This document shows, one piece after another, positions 1-7,408 of a DNA stretch of 51,590 bases. The DNA is from Hyphomicrobiales bacterium. GTDB lineage: Bacteria; Pseudomonadota; Alphaproteobacteria; Rhizobiales; Beijerinckiaceae. Under the pieces are notes generated by a model. That model was not told where the DNA came from. It saw nothing but the letters and a program-made list of their open reading frames with translations, and did no database searches. The position numbers and the translations under genes were made by a program. The stretch is from contig JAFBAK010000275.1 in assembly GCA_019247795.1 (NCBI GenBank), positions 1 through 51,590 on the forward strand. Direction: 5' to 3'. Numbering within the stretch: position 1 is the first letter of the stretch; each line of letters starts with the position of its first letter.

Positions 1-467
1 ACATCGGCGCGCGTGAGCTTGGTGAGCCCCGCCTTGTGCAACGGCGCCCAATGCACGAGCAGGTATCGCCGCAACTCCCGCAGGCTCTTCGGACGCAGCC
101 GCGTCTCGGCTCGCGCGAGGAACCGCTTTGCCGCCTCCCCCAGAGTGATGGGGCTTGGCGCATCGCGCGCCTCGCGCGCAGCTTCGATGCGCTTGCGCTT
201 GTCGCCTGCCGGGTCATGCCCCAGCCTGACTTCGGCAAGCAGCCGACCGGCTTCCTTGCGCGCATCAGGAAGGGACAGTTGCTCGGCTGTCGCAAACGAG
301 AGACGGCGCTGCGTCGCTGCACCCTTGGCGCGATACTGCACAACCCATGACTTGCGTGCGCCTTGGATACGCAAGCCGAACGCGGGCAGCGCGTCATCCC
401 AGAAAATCTTATCGCTCTTGCCAGCTGGCAGCTTCAGCCGCGCGACGCCTTCAGTCGTGAGCTTCAT
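1..467 (-). CDS. tyrosine recombinase/integrase, N-terminal part (cut by window edge)
   Basis: Reading leftward from an ATG at 467 gives an open frame of 155 codons that runs off the window. The start reads MKLTTEGVARLKLPAGK, followed by FWDDALPAFGLRI, a WVVQYR strand and later ITLGEAAKRFLAR. This is the DUF4102-type arm-binding domain of phage/island integrases (about residues 1-85) followed by the start of the SAM-like core-binding domain (from about residue 105). The catalytic R-H-R-Y domain would lie outside the window, so activity cannot be judged. The family performs site-specific recombination, very often into tRNA genes, and a tRNA-Lys fragment lies 1.1 kb away. It sits downstream of two small genes on the same strand. 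The family call is firm; completeness is unknown. Confidence 0.85.
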   Translation of the reverse strand, partial: MKLTTEGVARLKLPAGKSDKIFWDDALPAFGLRIQGARKSWVVQYRAKGAATQRRLSFATAEQLSLPDARKEAGRLLAEVRLGHDPAGDKRKRIEAAREARDAPSPITLGEAAKRFLARAETRLRPKSLRELRRYLLVHWAPLHKAGLTKLTRAD

Positions 468-542
468 GACGGAGTTCCCTTCCTGGCAATCATCAGGCGA
501 CGCATCACGACGCGACGCGGGGCAGGTTCCCCGCGTTTCGGC

Positions 543-770
543 CTATCGAGCTTCGTTCAGATGCCAGCGCGCGACCGTGCGGATATCGCGCCCTAAGTCG
601 CGCCAGTTGCCTGCACGCTCATCCCAGGTCGCAATGCCCGTGGTCACGTCACGTGCCTTGGGATGCCGCGCAAACAGCTCTCTGGCGGCTTGCTCGCGCG
701 TGCCAGCGAATGCCTCATCGACGCGGCCTTGGCGCGAGTAGATCGCGGCAACGAACATGGGGGCGCTCAT
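543..770 (-). CDS. small hypothetical protein of the integrated element
   Basis: A 75-residue protein starting MSAPMFVAAIYSRQGRVDEA. The ATG at 770 overlaps the stop of the upstream gene in an ATGA arrangement (767-770), a common sign of translational coupling and the reason for choosing this start over a longer in-frame one. It has mixed alpha/beta composition with tryptophans near the C-terminus (ATWDERAGNWRDLG) and no membrane segment. I recognise no family. Its place between an integrase and an attachment-site fragment makes it cargo or control of the mobile element. Confidence 0.55.
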   Translation of the reverse strand: MSAPMFVAAIYSRQGRVDEAFAGTREQAARELFARHPKARDVTTGIATWDERAGNWRDLGRDIRTVARWHLNEAR

Positions 771-1348
771 GACCAGCCCTCCGAAAGATCGGATGGGTTC
801 CAAACGCGGCAGGTGATCGGACGCGGATCGCCCTGCCGCGCACGGTCGGCCGCACGCTCGGCTTTGGTCTTGGCAATCGCCCACATGCGCCGACGCACGA
901 GCTTCGAGGTTGGTGCGCCTTGCGTGAGCAGGAGCCCGTGGAAGTGGAACTTCAGGGCGCCGAGATAGGTGTCGCGAACGCACTGCGCCGTGGCTCGCTC
1001 GTGATGCAGCGCCTCGAAGCCGGAAGGCGCGCGATCAAAGTCATTCGGTTCCGGCGCGAACACGAACCTGTAGCCATCGCCCGTGACATCACCGCCTTGG
1101 TGCCACGAGCCTTGCCAGCCTTCGCCAGTCCAGCCAAGCGCCGTGATCAGCGCGCGGGCGGCCTCGCGATGGTTCATCTCGACACCAAGCGAGTGGTCCC
1201 ATGCTTGCGAGTGCGAGCCCGCAAGGCAGCGTGCCATGACGCGCGAGCCCCTGTGATTGCGCGGGCCGATGTAGCTCGTCTCGATTGCCTGCCGGACGCA
1301 GGTAGCGAAGCGAGGCGTGGCGGTGATATGCGTTGCTGTAGCCATCAT
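767..1348 (-). CDS. hypothetical protein of the integrated element
   Basis: A 193-residue soluble protein. The start ATG at 1348 is preceded by a ribosome-binding site (AAGGA, seven bases away). The N-terminal half is rich in His and Arg; the C-terminal half carries KLVRRRMWAIAKTKAERAADRAR, a basic helix that could contact nucleic acid. No known domain is apparent. It is the first gene of a leftward three-gene set (this gene, the 75-residue protein, the integrase) whose promoter should lie in the AT-richer stretch 1350-1570. Function unknown. Confidence 0.5.
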   Translation of the reverse strand: MMATATHITATPRFATCVRQAIETSYIGPRNHRGSRVMARCLAGSHSQAWDHSLGVEMNHREAARALITALGWTGEGWQGSWHQGGDVTGDGYRFVFAPEPNDFDRAPSGFEALHHERATAQCVRDTYLGALKFHFHGLLLTQGAPTSKLVRRRMWAIAKTKAERAADRARQGDPRPITCRVWNPSDLSEGWS

Positions 1349-1409
1349 GGAACTATCCTTCCGTTGGTGGTCAGAGCCCGTCGCGCCATTGCCGTGGTTC
1401 GGCGGGCTC

Positions 1410-1452
1410 GCTTGCTTCCTAAGTCCGCGTAGTCAGCATATAGGAAGCAAGC
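1410..1452. repeat. 12-bp perfect inverted repeat upstream of element genes
   Basis: GCTTGCTTCCTA at 1410-1421 is matched by its exact reverse complement at 1441-1452, with a 19-base spacer. It lies just upstream of the leftward gene set. A second short palindromic block (AAGCATCTAATGCTT) follows at about 1519-1533. These could be an operator or integrase/excisionase arm sites. The arms are seen directly; the role is inferred. Confidence 0.5.
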
Positions 1453-1578
1453 TTGTGCTTAAATTTGATTACGCGTGCTGCCTAAATACAGCGGGTCTCG
1501 TGATGCGTCAAGGGGTTGGAAGCATCTAATGCTTAGATATGATTAGCTGTGATGGCCTATTTGGAGGGCCGTTCGCTT

Positions 1579-1624
1579 CCTCTTAATCAGCGGGTCCAAG
1601 GTTCGAATCCTTGTGCGCCCACCA
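1579..1624 (+). other. 3' fragment of tRNA-Lys(CUU): attachment-site copy
   Basis: The sequence matches the 3' part of a tRNA. Anticodon loop CTCTTAA (anticodon CTT at 1582-1584), 3' anticodon stem TCAGC, T-arm CAAGG-TTCGAAT-CCTTG (1597-1613), acceptor strand TGCGCCC and ACCA (1621-1624). The 5' half is missing: no GGGCGCA acceptor strand or D-arm lies upstream, and the 5' anticodon stem does not pair. This is what remains at one end when an integrase recombines into the 3' end of a tRNA gene, so it marks the right border of the element whose integrase lies at 1-467. The intact tRNA-Lys should lie beyond the left edge. Confidence 0.8.
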
Positions 1625-1630
1625 GAAAAA

Positions 1631-1884
1631 TCAAACTTCTGCTTCACGTCTCCCACGGTCTTGCTTGCTGAGTTGCAGCTCAGTAGGCCCGCAGGAAGCG
1701 CGCCCTCTCGGCGCATATGTGAGCCGTTCCTTTGCTCGATCGCCGCTCTCACCTGCTTCCGCCGCCGCCTCGACCGTGGCGAAGTCGATTTTCGCCATCT
1801 TTATCATCGCCTCGAATTCTCGCTCTGCCTTGCCTCGGTCGGCTTCGCCGTGATCGAACCAAGGCGTGTAACGAGATCAGCCAT
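1631..1884 (-). pseudogene. frameshifted remnant of a PhnB-like (VOC) protein
   Basis: An ATG at 1884 with a good ribosome-binding site (AAGGAG, five bases away) begins MADLVT and soon hits a stop in its own frame. A neighbouring frame is open down to 1631 and reads PWFDHGEAD, then KAEREFEAMIKMAKIDFATV. These resemble the first and last segments of PhnB-like VOC proteins (xxPxLWFDGxAEEA at the start, xxxMxAMLKMxKIDIAxL at the end), with the middle missing. It looks like an internally deleted, frameshifted relic. The family assignment rests on two short segments and is tentative. Confidence 0.35.
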
Positions 1885-2044
1885 AATTCTTCTCCTTGCG
1901 CAGATCGGTTCGATGCTCAGGCATCAAAAAAGTCGCCGTTCCCGCCGTCCCCGGATTTCCATGAACAAAGCCGGATAGCCTGTTTTCGCCTTCCGCTACG
2001 ACGTCGAGCGCCGCCCCGATTGCGAATACCGCTTGCTTCGACAT
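1877..2044 (-). CDS. possible small hypothetical protein or gene remnant
   Basis: A 55-codon frame starting MSKQAVFAIGAALDVVAEG and ending four bases past the ATG of the PhnB-like relic. The composition is protein-like (few Arg/Pro runs), but there is no family match I can name and no strong ribosome-binding site. It may be a fragment of a larger decayed gene, because the DNA upstream (to about 2200) also reads as protein-like segments broken by stops. Confidence 0.25.
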   Translation of the reverse strand: MSKQAVFAIGAALDVVAEGENRLSGFVHGNPGTAGTATFLMPEHRTDLRKEKNYG

Positions 2045-2642
2045 TATGCCGTCCAGGCCCAGGCACATCTCCGCGCGGATCGTGCAACTATTTTTCTGGC
2101 CTGGCGAAGGATCTCTGCGACGACGATGCGGTTCGCCCTTGCCGTGACGTTCACTCCCTTTAGGCGCGCCGCATCTGCCAAAGTAACTGTTTCTGCAAAC
2201 GCTTTTACCTCTTCTTCAAATAACGGACTTCGCCTCTACTGTCTAACTTATGTTAATGACGCTCCCATCCTAGGTGATCTATTGTTGCGTTTCATTTCAG
2301 ACCCCGGTTCGCGGCCAGCGAACGCGCGGCATTCGATCGGCAAATGGATCGGTCACGCGCGTCGGGTCCGGATGGCTTGCGCCGCACCGCGAGCGTCCAT
2401 TCCGAAAGGAAGGAACTTTCGGTGGGAGATGAAATTTGATCGAGGCTAGCTGCTGAGCAGCGCCTTCACTGAGGGGGGTTCATGCCTGCACGATTTGCGA
2501 CTGTCGGCACAAGCCGTGATCCTGCACGACGCCGGTCAATCGGAACGAGCGAACGATGCGACTCAAAGCCGACAACGCTGAACACGCCAAACCCGGAGTT
2601 CTTTCAAGTCCGGTCTCAAAGCAGATTACCTGGAGATCAGTG
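2045..2642. other. gene-free stretch with decayed coding sequence
   Basis: No intact gene is convincing here. On the leftward strand, 2090-2200 reads TVTLADAARLKGVNVTARAN, which looks like a former coding segment without a usable start. From 2220 to 2640 the DNA is AT-richer and probably carries the promoter of the regulator gene that starts at 2643. Confidence 0.4.
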
Positions 2643-3515
2643 ATGCGCAGACGAAATGTCTCGTCGGAGCTGAGCCCTGGAGAAAAGGCTCGAGCGGGTG
2701 CTGCGAGCGCGCTTTGCGCCGACAGCCCGAAGGCCTCGACACAAAAGCGCGGAAAGCAAAAGAGAGCGGCGCCGAGTACCCAGCTCAATGGCCTCAGGCC
2801 CGATGACGATCAGCGAACCGCTTCGGCTATTGCCGTTCTGTTGGTTGCACCGCGATTGCTCATCCGCGAAGGTATTGCCAGAATTCTCGTGCCTCACTTT
2901 TCCATCCTGGAATCTGTCTCGAACATAGATGATGTGGCACCGAACGTATTTCTGAAATGCGAATCGTTGTTGCTCATCATCGACGCCAGTGGCGACATGG
3001 AAGCTGCGATCGCGCAGATGTCCGAATTCAAGGCGCGAGTCCCCGCCGGGCGCATCGCCGTGATAAGCGAAGGGCATCAAGTGAGAGAAATGGTCTTGGC
3101 CTTGCGGACTGGGGCGAATGCCTTTGTCCGCGACATTGAGGATCCCGACGCCTTCGTCAAGTCGCTTGAACTTGTGATGTGCGGCGAAACAATCTTGAGG
3201 CAGGGAATTTTGTCCCACATCCTCGAGTATTCGCCGCTTCAAAGCCCCCCGCCCGAGCACCCCAACCAAATTACACCGGCTACGTCCCATGACATGCGCG
3301 CATTGCGTCTTTCTGAGCGACAGCAAGATATTCTGCGTTACCTCGCAAAAGGCGCGACGAACCGGATAATAGCGCGCAGATTCGACGTTGATGTCGTCAC
3401 CGTAAAAAGTCACGTGCGCGCAGTTCTTCAGAAAATTCGGGCGCAAAACCGTACGCAAGCCGCGGTCTGGGCCCTCAAGCGCTGGAACGACTTGCAGAGA
3501 AGCTCAAGCGTCTGA
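2643..3515 (+). CDS. LuxR/NarL-type transcriptional regulator with degenerate receiver
   Basis: A 290-residue protein. ATG 2643 is chosen over the in-frame ATG 2556 because GGAG lies seven bases upstream. Residues about 63-190 form a response-regulator-like domain: AIAVLLVAP replaces the usual acidic pair, LLIIDASG keeps one Asp (D114), and the conserved Lys region reads FVRD. Residues about 220-280 are a LuxR helix-turn-helix (LSERQQDILRYLAKGATN, then TVKSHVRAVLQKI). Loss of the acidic pair suggests phosphorylation-independent or atypical control. It resembles the regulator at 37422-38525, sharing FVKSLELVMCGET-like and KIRAQNRTQAAVWA-like stretches. It lies at the edge of the polysaccharide locus, 98 bp before a secreted beta-helix gene, so control of that locus is likely but not proven. 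Confidence 0.8.
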   Translation: MRRRNVSSELSPGEKARAGAASALCADSPKASTQKRGKQKRAAPSTQLNGLRPDDDQRTASAIAVLLVAPRLLIREGIARILVPHFSILESVSNIDDVAPNVFLKCESLLLIIDASGDMEAAIAQMSEFKARVPAGRIAVISEGHQVREMVLALRTGANAFVRDIEDPDAFVKSLELVMCGETILRQGILSHILEYSPLQSPPPEHPNQITPATSHDMRALRLSERQQDILRYLAKGATNRIIARRFDVDVVTVKSHVRAVLQKIRAQNRTQAAVWALKRWNDLQRSSSV

Positions 3516-3613
3516 ACCGGAGCTATTTCAAATGCAAGCGCTGCTTGCGTGGAGGCACGTCGGCACTCTGCTTTCTTGATGATCGCTGGGGACAAGTCAC
3601 GCAGGATTTCGCC

Positions 3614-4831
3614 ATGGGATGGTCGATCTCGGGCCTGTTGGCTTCTGGCTTGGTCATGGGACTGTTGCTGCTCGTCCAGCAAGACAATCCCTCTCGTTCT
3701 TCTGGAGCGCAATGCAGTGGCAGGAGTGGGGAAATCTGCGGCCCCACCGTCGCCTCCGGTGTTTTCAAAACCTCGGGCCCAATCGTCAGCATCCGGGAAA
3801 CCGGACGGGTAATCACCGGTTTGGCAATCTCATCGACTGTTGGTCCGTGCGTGTTGATAAAGAGCGGGACCGACATTTCAATCCAAGGAAACCAAATCGG
3901 TCCATGCGGAATCGATTCAACTAACCTCCCGAGCCAGGGCGTGATGGTGAATGGAGGCCATGGCGTAAACGTGTATGACAATTATATCCACATCGATACT
4001 TCGGCATCGGCTTGCTGCGATTCCCATGACGGCATCGAATACGATGGAGTCGGAGGGGGAACAATACAGGGAAACATAATTTGCTACGGAGAAAGCAACA
4101 TCGAACTGCAGGGACCCGCAAGTCGCGACATCACCATCCGCGGCAATTTCCTTTGCAACCCACAAGGTCCATTTCCCCGGGGCCAGAATATCCAAGTTTG
4201 GCCCAAAGCGGGGGTCAGCAACAACCTGACGGTAACCGATAACTACGCCTTCAGTTGCATTCGAGAACCGGGGGGCGGCATTCCGTGCCCGGCCAACCCT
4301 ATCTACCCGCTTGCCGAGGTTCAGGAAGACTCCATCAACATCGGACATAGCGACGGCGTGCTCGTGACCGGCAACTATGTGGCCGGCGGCCATTCTGCTT
4401 CCGGGTGCGGCATCCTTGTGGATGAGGCTGCCAACAACGTTCGAATATCGGGCAATACCTTGTCGGATACAGGTCAGTGCGGGATCGGCATCGCGTCCGG
4501 GACCGGGCACAAAGTCATCGGCAATGATGTGCTCAATACCAAACCGGTCACGGGAGCCGGCAACACCGCGATTTACGTTTGGAACCAGTACCCTTCCTGG
4601 CCTTGTGGACCGGTCGAGATCTCAAGCAACATCGCTGATGAGAAACGGCCTGACGGAAATTCCGGTTTTTGGGACGGCGGCGGCTGTAAAGCAGTGACCG
4701 GCACGGGAAACCTGTATGGCTCATCTCTGTCGAGAGCAATCTCCTCGCCTCCCGCAATCCCACCATCACCGAAGAACTGCGTGGCCGTCGCCCCCTACAG
4801 CACCAACACATCCTTAACCAGATGTGGGTAA
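3614..4831 (+). CDS. secreted right-handed parallel beta-helix protein
   Basis: A 405-residue protein from ATG 3614, chosen because a hydrophobic export signal follows directly (ISGLLASGLVMGLLLLV, about residues 5-21). The rest is a series of about 22-25-residue rungs with the pattern V-x-I-x-G-N-x-I (for example ISIQGNQIGP, VNVYDNYIHI, ITIRGNFLCN, VLVTGNYVAGG, VRISGNTLSD). This is the PbH1/NosD-like fold of polysaccharide lyases, C5-epimerases and tailspikes. It is rich in Cys, including ACCDSHDG, so disulfides in the periplasm are likely. No catalytic set can be assigned. Next to exopolysaccharide genes it may bind, cleave or epimerise the polymer. It is convergent with the gene at 4882. 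Confidence 0.8.
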   Translation: MGWSISGLLASGLVMGLLLLVQQDNPSRSSGAQCSGRSGEICGPTVASGVFKTSGPIVSIRETGRVITGLAISSTVGPCVLIKSGTDISIQGNQIGPCGIDSTNLPSQGVMVNGGHGVNVYDNYIHIDTSASACCDSHDGIEYDGVGGGTIQGNIICYGESNIELQGPASRDITIRGNFLCNPQGPFPRGQNIQVWPKAGVSNNLTVTDNYAFSCIREPGGGIPCPANPIYPLAEVQEDSINIGHSDGVLVTGNYVAGGHSASGCGILVDEAANNVRISGNTLSDTGQCGIGIASGTGHKVIGNDVLNTKPVTGAGNTAIYVWNQYPSWPCGPVEISSNIADEKRPDGNSGFWDGGGCKAVTGTGNLYGSSLSRAISSPPAIPPSPKNCVAVAPYSTNTSLTRCG

Positions 4832-4881
4832 GCTCGGGTATGCGTCGCCCACCATCGGTTTTGTCCGGATGGCCAACCGGC

Positions 4882-5388
4882 TCAGATCTTGGACGCGGCT
4901 TGCTCAGTCGATCCAGGAACGAGCGTGATTTCATCCTCGTCGAATGCGACTTCAGCCGCTCCTTCAGCATCCACGGCCATGACGAGGTGAACTGGGCGAT
5001 GGTCGACAACACTGTGCCATTCGTCTTGAGGCAGCGACTTGGAACCTGGACTGGGGCAGGTACACGCTAAGTACAAGCCCAAAGCCGTCGTCCCATTGTG
5101 GTCTTTGCCTCCAAGTCGCTCAAGTAGCCGCACGAAATGTTGGACCTGCTCGCGCCACGACAGATGGTCGAAGGCTTCGGGCAGATTTCGTGCCACCGTC
5201 TCCAACAACGGGTGAACGGCGTCAAAACGACAGTAAAGACGCATCGGCGCGAACCCGTCGACTTCCACGGAAAATCCAAACTGATTTTCTGCGCGCCTCC
5301 CCTTAAGCTCAAGAGTGACGTTAAGGCGGGATCTGTGATCAGGGTCGAGGCGCATCTCTTTACGGAACTTGCTCAACTCAATTTCCAA
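4882..5388 (-). CDS. hypothetical protein
   Basis: A frame of up to 168 residues. The longest version begins with TTG at 5388; an ATG at 5355 (MRLDPDHRSRL) is the alternative and would give 157 residues. The protein is soluble, with an antiparallel-beta-like N-terminal half (LNVTLELKGRRAENQFGFSVEVDGF) and an acidic C-terminal part (AAEVAFDEDEITLV). No membrane segment and no family recognised. It points towards the beta-helix gene and lies inside the polysaccharide locus. Confidence 0.5.
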   Translation of the reverse strand: MEIELSKFRKEMRLDPDHRSRLNVTLELKGRRAENQFGFSVEVDGFAPMRLYCRFDAVHPLLETVARNLPEAFDHLSWREQVQHFVRLLERLGGKDHNGTTALGLYLACTCPSPGSKSLPQDEWHSVVDHRPVHLVMAVDAEGAAEVAFDEDEITLVPGSTEQAASKI

Positions 5389-5777
5389 GTCAACCCGGCT
5401 TTTTCAGGGCCGCCAGTCTCACCGACTTTGTGTCGCACCTTCCTCGCTCGTTCCGCCTTCACTGCGACGCAAGGTCCGTTGCAAAGCATGCCGTATTGAA
5501 CGAACGAACCGCCCAGCATGCCACCCGAACGGCCTTGCACGGATTGGGCCACGTCTCCCGGGGCAGGAATACAGGTTTCGGACAGTTTTCGATCAGGATG
5601 GCCGTCCGTTCACCCAAAATGTTTCGATCATTGAATGAGTGAAACGTCCATCGCTCGGTTTGCCCGAGGGGTACCTCACATGTGCGAAAATTGTCCAGAA
5701 ACATCTGCATGCCCCTCGTTCTTTACTGACATCCCGTCAGTTCAGGAAATGTCGTGGAATTATCTCAGCCGAGTAGA
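5389..5777. other. intergenic stretch, nothing firm
   Basis: No convincing gene on either strand. A short inverted repeat, ACTGAC-ATCCC-GTCAGT, lies at about 5726-5742, too short to assign. Open frames here have odd composition and no ribosome-binding sites. Confidence 0.4.
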
Positions 5778-5897
5778 ATGGGAAAAATATGGACGCGTGT
5801 GGGTTTCGTGCTTCTTGCCTCAACCTTAGCTTCCGTCACGCTTGCCTGGGCTACGTTTCTGGGCTGGTTGATCATGAAGGTCGCAGTGTTGTTCTGA
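5778..5897 (+). CDS. possible 39-residue single-span membrane protein
   Basis: Begins MGKIWTRVGFVLLASTLASV and continues to a second hydrophobic stretch, TFLGWLIMKVAVLF. It has a positive N-terminus followed by about 30 apolar residues, as expected for a small inner-membrane protein. The upstream region (GAG close to the ATG) is only a weak ribosome-binding site. It lies in the otherwise empty region between the hypothetical gene and the Wzz-like gene. The 5898-6133 stretch after it shows nothing further. Confidence 0.35.
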   Translation: MGKIWTRVGFVLLASTLASVTLAWATFLGWLIMKVAVLF

Positions 5898-6133
5898 TGG
5901 GCCGTCGTCGACATTTGCCCAGGGTTCCAAGACCAGTGATCGGTCATTGATCTTTCAAACTCGCAAGCACGGTCAGCTTGCGGCGTGCCGGCAGCCGCTA
6001 CGGTGGACGACTGATCAAGCTTGTCTCAAATGACCATTTCGGCCCCGCCCTACGGTCGGCCGGAATCCCGCTGTCGCCCATTTCTCTCTATCGCGACTGC
6101 CGGATCCCTTTGCGCGCTCGAAAGGAAAAAACA

Positions 6134-7183
6134 TCACATGGATGTTCCAGCATATCCCTCCGCGGTTCCCACAACTACGTTGGGAACAGCCGACGGTCCG
6201 TGGCCGGAGGCAGGTTCGCCGGCTCGAACACGGCGCCGCTCAAGCAACAGGGCGAGCCAAATTCCAACCACCAGCGCCGCCCCGAGCGAAACGCCAATCA
6301 CCAAAAGGATGTTGGGACTTGACGGAATGACGACAGTCTCCGCTGGGATCAATGCCTTTCCCACGAGGGTCTGAAGCGTGTCCTGCGTCGCAGCGGTCTT
6401 GAGCGCGTTCAGGCGAGCATTAATTTCTTCCAATCGCGTCTGACCATTCACGTAACTCGGATGACGCGCGCCATATACCGAAGAAAGGTCGGCCACCTCG
6501 CGCTCGACCACGGCTTTCGCGCCGATGAGCCGTTGAATCATTTGGGTCCGCAGGTATTCAAGGGCAATCGCGTTGGCCAGTTTGGCAGCCTCTTCGGGTT
6601 CCTCGCTGCTGGCCGCGACGGTGACCAAGTAGGAACGCAATTCGTTCGTGACCGTTATGCGCCTCATAAGTGCGTTCACCGCAAGATCGTGAGGAGATGG
6701 ACGACGGCTCGGGCTGAGGCCCAGAGTTGATTGCACCGTGGCGAGCAAGTGCAACAGGCTCAGGGGCCGCGTGAAAGTCGGATCCTTGTCGAGTTCGAGA
6801 TGCGTGACGACGGCGCTAGCGACCGAACGCGACCGCAATATACGCGCGGCGCTGTCAACGAGAGATGCCGTATCGGTAGAAGGAGACGGTTGGCTGTTGG
6901 CGGTTGCCGCCGGCTCCACTCGGTTGCCAGCTCGAGCGACTGGCTCCTCTGCTTTGAAATCCGGCACGATCAAAGCTTCAGCCGTGTAATGCGGCCTGAT
7001 TATCAGGAGTACCGATGCGGCAAGCAATAATGCCGTGCAGAGTACCGCCGCGATCAGCCATTTGCGGCGCCATAAAAGCCATAAAGTATCTGACGCGATC
7101 TGCTCATAATGCGCCCGATGATGCGCCTGTGCGCGAACCGGCTCAGCTTTCTTGAAATCACCCAATTTGAGGAGCGGAGTCAT
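6134..7183 (-). CDS. Wzz-type polysaccharide chain-length determinant protein
   Basis: A 349-residue protein. ATG 7183 has GGGAG six bases upstream. A first membrane span at about residues 40-62 (WLIAAVLCTALLLAASVLLII) and a second near residues 285-310 (NILLVIGVSLGAALVVGIWL) bracket a large periplasmic part with coiled-coil character (EVADLSSVYGARHPSYVNG, typical of the family). A proline-containing stretch (VIPSSPN) precedes the second span. There is no tyrosine-kinase domain, so a separate BY-kinase would be needed. The family controls polymer length in Wzy-dependent export. It is the last gene of the leftward operon, with 225 bp after the acyl-ligase fusion gene. In the gap, AGGGAT (about 7289) pairs with ATCCCT (about 7314). 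Confidence 0.8.
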   Translation of the reverse strand: MTPLLKLGDFKKAEPVRAQAHHRAHYEQIASDTLWLLWRRKWLIAAVLCTALLLAASVLLIIRPHYTAEALIVPDFKAEEPVARAGNRVEPAATANSQPSPSTDTASLVDSAARILRSRSVASAVVTHLELDKDPTFTRPLSLLHLLATVQSTLGLSPSRRPSPHDLAVNALMRRITVTNELRSYLVTVAASSEEPEEAAKLANAIALEYLRTQMIQRLIGAKAVVEREVADLSSVYGARHPSYVNGQTRLEEINARLNALKTAATQDTLQTLVGKALIPAETVVIPSSPNILLVIGVSLGAALVVGIWLALLLERRRVRAGEPASGHGPSAVPNVVVGTAEGYAGTSM

Positions 7184-7408
7184 CGCAATCTCCCGGCGCG
7201 AGAGCCTTGAAGTCGCCCCTCTCGTCACGCAGGCATGCTCGCCGCGCGTCGCCCACTTCCTCGGTCCTCACCAAACACCCGAACCATAGGGATGAAAAGG
7301 TGTTACCTGGAGTAATCCCTAAGCGTCGGACGGGCGATCCGTTCTCGACGTAAATGTAAGAGGATCTCGCACGAGACGTGGCTGAAATGGTGAGCTCTGG
7401 GCGAGATG

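Noticed and set aside
13-741. Long open frame on the + strand over the integrase region
   Set aside because: Arg/Ser/Ala-rich composition without domain likeness; the opposite strand reads a clear integrase N-terminus.
1543-1752. Leftward frame of 69 codons ending in GGRTRIRTLDPLIKRKR
   Set aside because: This is the well-known false protein produced by reading through a tRNA 3' end; the DNA is the tRNA-Lys fragment.
2556-2642. Longer start for the first NarL-type regulator
   Set aside because: ATG 2643 has a clear GGAG at proper distance; 2556 has only a weak site.
2637-3458. 273-codon leftward frame opposite the regulator
   Set aside because: Shadow of the regulator: its composition is what the antisense of a real gene gives, and no domain is seen.
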